From CBFIDE01 sp965661265 (lineage in GTDB: Bacteria > Bacteroidota > Bacteroidia > Flavobacteriales > Schleiferiaceae): a stretch of DNA of 38,219 nucleotides. This document shows positions 25,737-32,902 of this stretch, piece by piece. Numbering within the stretch: the stretch's first letter is position 1; every line of letters starts with the position of its first letter. The notes under the pieces are model-generated. The model did not search any database and was not told the DNA's origin. It worked only from the letters and a program-made list of their open reading frames with translations. Location of the stretch: the NCBI GenBank assembly GCA_965661265.1, contig CBFIDE010000018.1, positions 1-38,219 of the forward strand, read 5' to 3'. A program made the translations under genes and the position numbers.

Positions 25737-25765
25737 CAAAGGTAAGAATGACGGTAAAAATCCAA
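25737..25765 (-). promoter_or_regulatory. Promoter of the lipoprotein pseudogene
   Basis: The minus strand has TTG (25763-25765), an 18-bp spacer and TACCTTTG (25737-25744), a full Bacteroidetes consensus. The expected leader to the ATG at 25636 is about 95 nt. Confidence 0.65.
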
Positions 25766-25876
25766 TGAGGAATATAGTTCTTAAGAGATTCACTTTATGT
25801 ATGATACCTTAATAGCATATAGCTAGGTTCACCTTCTGCACAAGCTTTATTCTGAATTTAGGATTTTAAGTGCTAA

Positions 25877-25930
25877 TTTTAAGTAGGGCATGAGGGTACC
25901 GATCCCCTTGGGAAGAGTATCTACTTAAAA
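25877..25930. repeat. Perfect 10-bp inverted repeat
   Basis: TTTTAAGTAG at 25877-25886 is exactly complementary to 25921-25930, enclosing 34 nt with a minor GGG/CCC pairing. There is no T run to make it a terminator on either strand. Confidence 0.5.
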
Positions 25931-25959
25931 AATTACTGTCGGACTTTGAGATGGCAAAC

Positions 25960-25979
25960 TGCGCCACTTTTGCGCCACT
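25960..25979. repeat. Tandem 9-bp direct repeat TGCGCCACT
   Basis: Two exact copies (25960-25968 and 25971-25979) have a period of 11 bp, about one helical turn. They lie roughly 70 bp beyond the 3' end of tRNA-Leu. The spacing and position suggest arm-type sites for a tyrosine recombinase, but no integrase is present. Confidence 0.5.
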
Positions 25980-26049
25980 AATCTTTTGTTTATTGCTCCC
26001 TAAAGTCTTAAACGGACTGAAGTCAATAAGTTAGGGCTGTTTATTTTAG

Positions 26050-26132
26050 TACCCAGAACAGGATTTGAACCTGCACGACCATAGGTCACTACCCCCTCAA
26101 GGTAGCGTGTCTACCAATTCCACCACCTGGGC
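26050..26132 (-). tRNA. tRNA-Leu (anticodon GAG)
   Basis: The minus strand folds as a class II tRNA of 83 nt. It has acceptor GCCCAGG paired with TCTGGGT, D-arm GTGGAATTGGTAGACAC, anticodon stem CTACC/GGTAG with loop TTGAGGG (anticodon GAG), a variable arm, T-arm GCAGG-TTCAAAT-CCTGT, and discriminator A. CCA is not encoded. It reads CUC/CUU leucine codons. Confidence 0.95.
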
Positions 26133-26162
26133 AAAAAAAAAGCGACTAAAAAGTCGCTTTTT
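26133..26162 (-). terminator. Strong hairpin with T9 between two co-directional tRNAs
   Basis: An 11-bp perfect stem (26137-26147 with 26152-26162) closes on AAAA. The A9 at 26133-26141 gives nine T on the minus strand, ending exactly where tRNA-Leu begins. It should terminate transcription from tRNA-Lys. Confidence 0.8.
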
Positions 26163-26163
26163 G

Positions 26164-26236
26164 TGATCCCGCTGGGGTTCGAACCCAGGACCCATACATT
26201 AAAAGTGTATTGCTCTACCAGCTGAGCTACGGAATC
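26164..26236 (-). tRNA. tRNA-Lys (anticodon TTT)
   Basis: This 73-nt tRNA has acceptor GATTCCG/CGGGATC, D-arm GCTCAGCTGGTAGAGC, anticodon loop CTTTTAA with anticodon TTT, T-arm CTGGG-TTCGAAC-CCCAG and discriminator A. CCA is not encoded. A consensus promoter lies 23 bp upstream. Confidence 0.96.
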
Positions 26237-26258
26237 ATTCGCTTCCTTAAAAGCGGTG

Positions 26259-26290
26259 CAAATATAAAGGCAATTTTAACTTTATAACAA
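26259..26290 (-). promoter_or_regulatory. Promoter of tRNA-Lys
   Basis: The minus strand has TTG (26288-26290), a 21-bp spacer and TATATTTG (26259-26266). The match and distance to the tRNA are good. Confidence 0.65.
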
Positions 26291-26374
26291 GCTTATGTGA
26301 AAGTTTTTTTTCAATTTTACAAAGGCTATGGAATTCTAATTCTAAGGCCTTGATTATTAACCAAAAGCGAGAAG

Positions 26375-26887
26375 ATGAAAATAAGCCTGATTGGCTATAT
26401 GGGTACGGGAAAGTCTACTTTGGCCAAATTATTAGCCCTAAATTTAGAATTAGAGCCTATAGACTTGGATCAGTACATTGAGCAAAAGACGGGCTTTAGT
26501 ATCTCTGAAACTATCTTAAACAAAGGGGAGTTGTTCTTTAGGAAGTTAGAACGTGATTCGCTTATTGAACTTCTTGAAAAAGATGATATTATTTTAAGTA
26601 CCGGCGGTGGAACCCCTTGTTACTATGACAATATTGAGCTGCTCAATAATAATAGTCTCTCTATTTTCTTAATGAGATCTCCTAAGGAACTCTTTAATAG
26701 ACTAGTTGGCCATACAAGAGAAAGACCTTTATTAGCTCATTTGTCTGGAGAGGATTTACAAGAGTATATCGCTAAACATGTTTTTGAAAGAACACCTTTC
26801 TATCAAAAGGCTACTTTAATAATTAATGCGAACAATAAGACGGATGAGGCATTAGTAGAAGAGATAAAAGCTACGGTGAATGGATAA
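26375..26887 (+). CDS. aroK: Shikimate kinase
   Basis: This 170-residue P-loop kinase phosphorylates shikimate in the aromatic amino acid pathway. Walker A LIGYMGTGKSTLA, the shikimate-binding DLDQYIEQKTGFSISE (Asp34-like), the FFRKLER segment, the STGGGTPCY glycine motif and the lid RERPLL are all intact. Length is normal. The last 8 bp overlap the ATG of a nitroreductase stump, so the original operon continued downstream. It is divergent from tRNA-Lys and survives undamaged in a zone of broken genes, as expected for an essential biosynthetic gene. Confidence 0.95.
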   Translation: MKISLIGYMGTGKSTLAKLLALNLELEPIDLDQYIEQKTGFSISETILNKGELFFRKLERDSLIELLEKDDIILSTGGGTPCYYDNIELLNNNSLSIFLMRSPKELFNRLVGHTRERPLLAHLSGEDLQEYIAKHVFERTPFYQKATLIINANNKTDEALVEEIKATVNG

Positions 26888-26954
26888 GATCGAAATACTT
26901 TCAAAAATAATCAGTGAGCGCAGAAAGGTAAAACCTGATTGGTCGCCGAGTTGA
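26880..26954 (+). pseudogene. Nitroreductase-like N-terminal stump
   Basis: A 24-codon frame starts inside the aroK stop region (ATG at 26880) and reads MDKIEILSKIISERRKVKP, then DWSPS and TGA. The I..I..RR.VKP pattern is how many nitroreductase-family proteins begin. After this the frame ends and the DNA reads as the tail of the opposite-strand barrel relic. The assignment rests on a short match by eye. Confidence 0.45.
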
Positions 26955-27430
26955 ACACCAAAATTGGTTAGGTTTAATTTTGTGTCTAAGTTTCCGTTAA
27001 AAGCCTCTTGGTCCTATGTACCTTCTACATCTCTTAATTGACTAAAATTCAGATAGGAAAAATAAGGCCCCCAGTAGATTCCATGAGGAGCTTCGTACTT
27101 ATTTTCTTTTGACATATAAAGCCGATAATCAGCCCCAAGGCGATAGCCATTATTTTCAGTTTTGATCTGTACTCCTGTTAAATTATCATAGCTTAATAAA
27201 AGTGGAAATTGCTGATATCCAGCGCTCAGCGAGAAACTTTGATTTTCTTTAACTTGAGCCTCATAATGCACTACAAATCCACTAAAAGCCGCAAGTGCTG
27301 ATAGGTCCAATTTAAGCGTATGGCTTTGAATATTTAGAAAGCTTTCCTTTTCTTCTGTTTGAGCAGAATCTATGAATAAAGATAGACATAGACTTAAAGA
27401 TGATAGGATTATCCTTATTTGGTGGATTGC
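26949..27430 (-). pseudogene. Decayed DUF3575-like outer-membrane barrel gene
   Basis: The minus-strand frame carries a signal-like RIILSSLSLCLSLFIDSAQ, then HTLKLDLSALAAFSGFVVHYE, GYRLGADYRLYMSKENKYEAP and GIYWGPYFSYLNF, resembling small Bacteroidetes barrels of the DUF3575 type. There is no ATG, GTG or TTG before the signal segment. An in-frame TAG (27014-27016) interrupts the frame, which continues as DQEAFNGNLDTKLNLTNFGVQLG. It then loses similarity at about 26950, where the opposite-strand nitroreductase stump ends. The start, middle and 3' end are thus all damaged. Confidence 0.72.
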
Positions 27431-27441
27431 ATAAATGTATT

Positions 27442-27493
27442 AAAAAGAAAAACTCCTCTAAACCTCACAGAAAACTGATAGGCCGAGAGGAGT
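27442..27493 (-). terminator. Terminator of clpC
   Basis: ACTCCTCT (27452-27459) pairs with AGAGGAGT (27486-27493), with a weaker inner stem around AAAA. On the minus strand it is followed by TTTTTCTTTTT. It lies 20 bp past the clpC stop. Confidence 0.75.
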
Positions 27494-27512
27494 AAAAAGT
27501 ATTTAATCTATT

Positions 27513-30086
27513 TTATTCTTCAGAAGTTGCAGAGTCATCTTCTTTCTTTTCTTCAGACACTTCTGCCTTAGGACTTCCTTTCTTAGTTTTTACAACTATT
27601 TCGTCGTCCTTCAAGTCAATAGTGATAGAATCACCTTCTTCTAGCTTATGATTAATAATCTGATCAGCTAAAGGATCTTCAACTAGCTTTTGAATTGCTC
27701 TTGTTAAAGGTCTAGCGCCATATTTCTCATCAAAGCCTTTAGTAGCGATATGCTTCTTAGCAGCTGCAGTGATTTTAAGCTTATAGCCTAAATCTTCAAC
27801 TCTTTCATAAAGCTTCACCAATTCAATATCAATAATCTTATGGATATCTTCTTGATCAAGGCTGTTAAATAGAATTACATCATCAATTCTATTCAAGAAT
27901 TCAGGTGCAAAAGCTCTCTTTAGAGCTGATTCAATAACACCCTTAGCCATTTCCTCTTTGCCTTTAGCTCTGCTATTTGTTCCAAAACCAACGCCAGAAC
28001 CAAAGTCTTTCAGTTGTCTTGAGCCAATATTAGAAGTCATAATGATGATAGTATTTTTAAAATCAACCTTTCTTCCAAGGCTATCCGTCATCATTCCATC
28101 ATCTAATGCTTGAAGAAGTAAATTGAACACATCAGGATGTGCTTTTTCAATTTCATCTAAAAGAATAACGCTATAAGGCTTGCGTCTTACCTTTTCAGTA
28201 AGCTGACCACCTTCTTCATATCCTACATATCCCGGAGGTGCTCCAACCAATCTTGAAACGGCAAACTTCTCCATATACTCGCTCATGTCCACTCTTATAA
28301 GCGCTTCTTCGCTATCAAAAAGTGTCTTCGCAATTTCCTTAGCTAATTGAGTTTTACCAACACCTGTAGGGCCTAAGAAGATAAATGAACCAATTGGCTT
28401 TTCCGGATCTTTCAATCCAGCTCTGTTTCTTTGAATAGCTTTTACAATCTTAGTAACAGCATCATCCTGACCAATTATTCTAGTCTTCATCTCATCCGTC
28501 ATGCCAGCCAATCTGTTGATTTCTTGCTGAGCAACTCTTTGAACAGGAATACCAGACATCATAGAAACAACTTCCGCTACATTTTCTTCGGAAACAGTCT
28601 CTCTGTTTTTCTTTACTTCTTCTTCCCACTTAGCTTGAGCTTCAGCCAGCTGAGATTCAATAGATTTCTCATCATCCCTAAGCTTAGCTGCCTCTTCATA
28701 ACGCTGCTTTCTAACAACTTGAATCTTCTGATCCTTTATTTCATCTAGCTTCTTTTCTAAATCCATTACTTCCTGAGGAACATTAATGCTAGTGATATGC
28801 ACTCGTGATCCTGCTTCATCTAAAGCATCAATAGCCTTATCCGGAAGATGTCTGTCAGAAATATATCTTGAAGTTAGCCTTACACAAGCCTCTAAGGCCT
28901 CAGACGTATAAATCACATTGTGATGATCCTCGTACTTATCCTTGATATTCTGAAGTATTTGAATAGTCTCCTCAACAGAAGTTGGATCCACCATAACCTT
29001 TTGGAATCTTCTTTCTAAAGCGCCATCCTTCTCTATATACTGACGATATTCGTCTAGGGTAGTAGCACCAATACATTGTATTTCTCCCCTTGCAAGAGCC
29101 GGTTTAAACATATTGCTGGCATCTAAAGAACCAGTAGCTCCACCTGCACCGACAATTGTATGCAGCTCATCTATGAACAAAATGATATCATCATTCTTTT
29201 CAAGCTCATTCATTAGAGCCTTCATTCTTTCCTCAAACTGTCCTCTATACTTTGTTCCTGCAACCAAAGATGCAAGGTCAAGAGTAACCACCCTTTTGTC
29301 AAAAAGAACTCTAGAAACCTTTCTCTTTACAATTCTTAATGCTAAACCTTCAGCTATAGCCGATTTACCTACGCCAGGCTCACCAATTAATAAAGGATTG
29401 TTCTTCTTTCTTCTACTTAATATTTGAGAAACACGTTCAATTTCCTTTTCTCTTCCAACTACAGGATCTAATTTATCCTCTTCAGCCATCTTAGTAAGGT
29501 CCCTTCCAAAATTATCTAGAACTGGAGTTTTAGATTTAGCCTCCTTGGGCGATTTTCCAGCGCCACCCAAACCTTGACCTTTCTTTTCAAACTCATCTTC
29601 ATCATCGCCATAAGACATTTCAGATCTTGGGCTATCAGGCAGTTCATCGGTATGATGAGCTTGATACTCAGATTTAACATTATTATAGTCCACTTCATAT
29701 TGGCTTAGAATCCTGGCAACAGGATCATCATCATTTCTAAGGATGCACAATAATAAATGTGAAGTTCTTATCGTAGAGCTTTGAAATAGTTTTGCTTCTA
29801 GGAAAGTAGTTTTAAGTGCTTTCTCTGCTTGTCTAGTGAGAGGTAGGTTTTTCTTTGGGCTAATCTGACCTGAAATATTAGGAGTGCTGATGGCTTCAAT
29901 TTTCCTTCTGAAGCCTTGTATATCAACACCTAGATCTTCCAATATTGAAATGGCACTACCTTCACCTTCTCGAATAAGACCCAGCATTAAATGCTCAGTA
30001 CCGATATAATCATGTCCTAAACGCAAAGCTTCTTCCTTGCTATAGCTGATCACATCTTTTACTCTCGGTGAAAAATTTTCGTCCAT
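27513..30086 (-). CDS. clpC: ATP-dependent Clp protease ATP-binding subunit ClpC
   Basis: This 857-residue Hsp100 unfoldase feeds ClpP. The order is two Clp_N repeats (residues about 1-145), a spacer of acidic and Gly/Lys-rich linker, AAA1 with GEPGVGKSA (about 228-236), the UVR/coiled middle motif YEEAAKLRDDEKSIE (about 455-470), AAA2 with GPTGVGKTQ (about 570-580), and the ClpB D2-small domain. The UVR-type middle segment and absence of a long ClpB coil identify ClpC. The C-terminus is acidic (SEEKKEDDSATSEE). The ATG at 30086 (MDENFSPRVK) is chosen; the open extension to 30176 lies across the promoter and lacks similarity. Confidence 0.96.
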   Translation of the reverse strand: MDENFSPRVKDVISYSKEEALRLGHDYIGTEHLMLGLIREGEGSAISILEDLGVDIQGFRRKIEAISTPNISGQISPKKNLPLTRQAEKALKTTFLEAKLFQSSTIRTSHLLLCILRNDDDPVARILSQYEVDYNNVKSEYQAHHTDELPDSPRSEMSYGDDEDEFEKKGQGLGGAGKSPKEAKSKTPVLDNFGRDLTKMAEEDKLDPVVGREKEIERVSQILSRRKKNNPLLIGEPGVGKSAIAEGLALRIVKRKVSRVLFDKRVVTLDLASLVAGTKYRGQFEERMKALMNELEKNDDIILFIDELHTIVGAGGATGSLDASNMFKPALARGEIQCIGATTLDEYRQYIEKDGALERRFQKVMVDPTSVEETIQILQNIKDKYEDHHNVIYTSEALEACVRLTSRYISDRHLPDKAIDALDEAGSRVHITSINVPQEVMDLEKKLDEIKDQKIQVVRKQRYEEAAKLRDDEKSIESQLAEAQAKWEEEVKKNRETVSEENVAEVVSMMSGIPVQRVAQQEINRLAGMTDEMKTRIIGQDDAVTKIVKAIQRNRAGLKDPEKPIGSFIFLGPTGVGKTQLAKEIAKTLFDSEEALIRVDMSEYMEKFAVSRLVGAPPGYVGYEEGGQLTEKVRRKPYSVILLDEIEKAHPDVFNLLLQALDDGMMTDSLGRKVDFKNTIIIMTSNIGSRQLKDFGSGVGFGTNSRAKGKEEMAKGVIESALKRAFAPEFLNRIDDVILFNSLDQEDIHKIIDIELVKLYERVEDLGYKLKITAAAKKHIATKGFDEKYGARPLTRAIQKLVEDPLADQIINHKLEEGDSITIDLKDDEIVVKTKKGSPKAEVSEEKKEDDSATSEE

Positions 30087-30146
30087 AATTTGTTTTCTTG
30101 GTATACTAAATAGCGTAACGAATTCTATGCCAATAAAGTTTGTAAC

Positions 30147-30176
30147 CAAAGTTATTAGGATAGACGGATTTATCAA
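30147..30176 (-). promoter_or_regulatory. Promoter of clpC
   Basis: The minus strand has TTG (30174-30176), a 19-bp spacer and TAACTTTG (30147-30154), a full Bacteroidetes consensus match. It leaves a leader of about 55 nt and supports the start at 30086. Confidence 0.8.
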
Positions 30177-30265
30177 GATATTATGTCTGTAATTATTAAC
30201 ATCATTATTTTCAAATTGTGAGTAAGTCTAGCTCTTAAATGCTATGAATAGCCTTTGACTATTGC

Positions 30266-30273
30266 TATATTTG
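30266..30273 (+). promoter_or_regulatory. -7 box of gyrA
   Basis: TATATTTG matches TAnnTTTG, 44 bp upstream of the gyrA ATG. No TTG lies at the expected distance upstream. Confidence 0.5.
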
Positions 30274-30317
30274 GAGATTAGTAAAATAATAATCTTAAGA
30301 TTAATTAAACTGACAAC

Positions 30318-32825
30318 ATGGCCGACGGTGAAAATATAATTCCTATTAACATAGAGGAAGAAATGAAGTCGTCCTACATCGATTATTCGATGTCGGTAAT
30401 TGTTTCAAGAGCCCTTCCAGATGTGCGCGATGGTTTAAAACCAGTGCATAGAAGAGTGCTTTTTGGAATGTACGAACTTGGCGTTTTAAGTAATAGAGGC
30501 TATAAGAAATCTGCCCGTATTGTAGGAGAGGTTTTAGGTAAGTTTCACCCGCATGGTGATACTTCCGTTTACGACAGTATGGTAAGAATGGCGCAGCCTT
30601 GGAGTTTGCGCTATATGATGGTTGATGGTCAAGGTAACTTTGGTTCCGTTGATGGCGATCCACCAGCAGCAATGCGTTATACTGAAGCTAAGCTTAGAAA
30701 GATCTCTGAGGAGATGCTTGCTGATATTGATAAAGAGACTGTAGACACTCAATTAAACTTTGATGATACCTTAAGTGAACCAACGGTTCTTCCAACTAGA
30801 ATTCCAAATCTATTGGTGAATGGTGCTTCAGGTATTGCTGTGGGTATGGCTACCAATATGCCTCCTCACAATCTAACAGAATCTATTGATGCAATCGCAG
30901 CCTATATCGATGACAATAATATTGACGTTGATGGCTTGATGCAATATGTAACGGCTCCTGACTTTCCTACTGGAGGAATTATTTACGGCTATGAAGGTGT
31001 AAAAGAAGCTTTCCATACAGGTAGAGGAAGAGTAGTTCTTAGAGGAAGAGCTGTTATTGAAGAAGTAAAAGGAAGAGAATGTATCATCGTGACTGAAATA
31101 CCTTTCCAGGTAAATAAGGCAGAGATGATCAAGAAAACTGCTGACCTAATCAACGATAAGAAAATCGATGGTATTGCAGATATTAAAGATGAATCAGACC
31201 GTAAGGGAATGAGAATTGTTTACTACCTAAAAAGGGATGCCGTTCCTAATGTGGTATTAAATAAACTATATAAGTATACGCAGTTACAGTCTTCATTCTC
31301 AGTAAATAACATCGCACTAGTAAATGGTCGTCCTGAGCAATTGAATCTCAAGGATATGATTGTTCACTTTGTGGCTCACAGAGAAGATGTTGTTGTTCGT
31401 AGAACTAAATACGAACTTAGAAAAGCAGAAGAAAGAGCTCATATCCTAGAAGGATTATTAATTGCTCTTGATAATCTCGATGAGATTATTAAGCTTATTA
31501 GAGGTTCTGAAACTCCTGAGATTGCAAGAGAAGGATTGATCTCTGGATTTAGCCTAAGTGAAATTCAAGCTAGAGCAATACTAGATCTTAGATTACAGAA
31601 ACTTACAGGTCTTGAAAGAGGAAAGATCAAGGCTGAATATGCTGAGTTGATGGAGAAGATCGCTTATTTGAAGAGAATCTTGAATGAAGATGATCTTAGA
31701 ATGGGAATCATTAGAGAGGAGCTAATAGAGATAAAAGAGAAGTATGGCGATGAACGTCGTACTGATATTGAGTATAGCGGTGGTGATGTATCTATTGAAG
31801 ATATGATTCCAGATGAAGAAGTGGTTATCACGATTTCTCATGCAGGCTATATCAAAAGAACGCCATTAACAGAATATAAGACTCAGAATAGAGGTGGTGT
31901 AGGACATAAAGGTGTTCAGACAAGAGATGAAGATTTTGTAGAACACATCTTTGTTGCTACCAATCATAATTATATGCTCTTCTTTACTGAAGCAGGGCGT
32001 TGTTATTGGTTAAGAGTATATGAAATTCCAGAAGGCTCTAAATCATCTAAAGGAAGAGCAATTCAGAATCTAATCAATATCCCTCAGGATGATAAGGTCA
32101 GAGCATTTATCAATACCAAGAATCTAAAAGATGAAGAGTATGTAAACCAGCACTTTATTGTGATGGCTACAAAAGAAGGTATCGTAAAGAAAACCAGCTT
32201 GGAAGCATATTCTAGACCAAGAATCAATGGTATCAATGCAATCACTGTAAGAGAAGGTGACTTCCTCTTAGAAGCTAGACTTACTACAGGTTCAGATGAA
32301 ATTCTTTTGGCCGTTAAGACTGGAAAGGCAATTAGATTTAACGAAGAAAAAGTTAGATCTATGGGTAGAAATGCTTCTGGTGTTAAAGGAGTAAGCTTAG
32401 CCGCAGCTGATGAAGTAATTGGAATGGTGACTGTAGATCCTAATGATCAGACTACGAGTATTTTAGTGGTTTCTGAAAATGGTTACGGTAAGCGTTCTAA
32501 CTTAGACGAGTATAGAATTACTAATAGAGGTGGTAAAGGTGTTAAAACCTTAAGCGTTACGGATAAAACCGGTGCTCTTGTAGCTATAAAGGCTGTAACC
32601 CAAGAAGATAATCTAATGATTATCAATAAGAGTGGTGTAATGATCAGAATGGATCTAGAAGCTCTTAGAATAATGGGTAGAGCTACTCAAGGTGTTAAGT
32701 TAATCAACCTTAAAGGTAAGGATCAAATTGCTTCTGTTGCTAAAGTACCAGCATCTGAGGATGAAATTTTACCAGAAGAAGGTGAAGTAAGTGATCTTGA
32801 AAGTGGAGAAAGCTCCGCAGAATAA
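30318..32825 (+). CDS. gyrA: DNA gyrase subunit A
   Basis: This 835-residue type II topoisomerase subunit introduces negative supercoils with GyrB. The N-terminal domain shows ALPDVRDGLKPVHRR, the quinolone region KFHPHGDTSVYDSMVRMAQ (about residues 75-93, with Thr-Ser where E. coli has Ser83-Ala84), and the catalytic tyrosine in MRYTEAKL (about residue 120). The C-terminal pinwheel contains the GyrA box as QNRGGVG (about 524-530) and repeated RGGKGVKTL-type blades. It ends in an acidic tail. The length fits the family. The gene is monocistronic, divergent from clpC, and followed by a strong terminator. Confidence 0.97.
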   Translation: MADGENIIPINIEEEMKSSYIDYSMSVIVSRALPDVRDGLKPVHRRVLFGMYELGVLSNRGYKKSARIVGEVLGKFHPHGDTSVYDSMVRMAQPWSLRYMMVDGQGNFGSVDGDPPAAMRYTEAKLRKISEEMLADIDKETVDTQLNFDDTLSEPTVLPTRIPNLLVNGASGIAVGMATNMPPHNLTESIDAIAAYIDDNNIDVDGLMQYVTAPDFPTGGIIYGYEGVKEAFHTGRGRVVLRGRAVIEEVKGRECIIVTEIPFQVNKAEMIKKTADLINDKKIDGIADIKDESDRKGMRIVYYLKRDAVPNVVLNKLYKYTQLQSSFSVNNIALVNGRPEQLNLKDMIVHFVAHREDVVVRRTKYELRKAEERAHILEGLLIALDNLDEIIKLIRGSETPEIAREGLISGFSLSEIQARAILDLRLQKLTGLERGKIKAEYAELMEKIAYLKRILNEDDLRMGIIREELIEIKEKYGDERRTDIEYSGGDVSIEDMIPDEEVVITISHAGYIKRTPLTEYKTQNRGGVGHKGVQTRDEDFVEHIFVATNHNYMLFFTEAGRCYWLRVYEIPEGSKSSKGRAIQNLINIPQDDKVRAFINTKNLKDEEYVNQHFIVMATKEGIVKKTSLEAYSRPRINGINAITVREGDFLLEARLTTGSDEILLAVKTGKAIRFNEEKVRSMGRNASGVKGVSLAAADEVIGMVTVDPNDQTTSILVVSENGYGKRSNLDEYRITNRGGKGVKTLSVTDKTGALVAIKAVTQEDNLMIINKSGVMIRMDLEALRIMGRATQGVKLINLKGKDQIASVAKVPASEDEILPEEGEVSDLESGESSAE

Positions 32826-32843
32826 TTTCTCCCCACAATAATT

Positions 32844-32877
32844 AAAGCCCATAAGTTAATTCTTATGGGCTTTTTTA
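32844..32877 (+). terminator. Terminator of gyrA
   Basis: A 12-bp perfect stem (32844-32855 with 32862-32873) with a 6-nt loop is followed by a T run. The -7 box of the next gene begins inside the T run. Confidence 0.9.
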
Positions 32878-32883
32878 TTTTTG
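32876..32883 (+). promoter_or_regulatory. -7 box of the CHU_C-domain gene
   Basis: TATTTTTG matches TAnnTTTG and sits right at the end of the gyrA terminator, 19 bp before the ATG. No TTG -33 element is apparent. Confidence 0.45.
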
Positions 32884-32902
32884 TAAAGTCAAGAGCTTAA
32901 GT

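Larger units (their letters stand above)
25637..26049. other. Non-coding region between the lipoprotein pseudogene and tRNA-Leu
   Basis: I see no coding frame here. It holds the lipoprotein promoter (25737-25765), a 10-bp perfect inverted repeat (25877-25886 / 25921-25930), two direct 9-mers 11 bp apart (25960-25968, 25971-25979) and a nested inverted repeat (25998-26036). It may be the scar of an integrated element at the tRNA. Confidence 0.5.

Noticed and set aside
15930..27016. All four in-frame nonsense codons found in decayed genes (two in the kinase, one in the lipoprotein, one in the barrel) are TAG, hinting at TAG recoding.
   Set aside because: Several intact genes here (glyA, lycopene cyclase, AAA ATPase, the alpha/beta hydrolase, rluF) end in TAG, and three of the affected genes have frameshifts or lost ends. 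Ordinary decay explains them.
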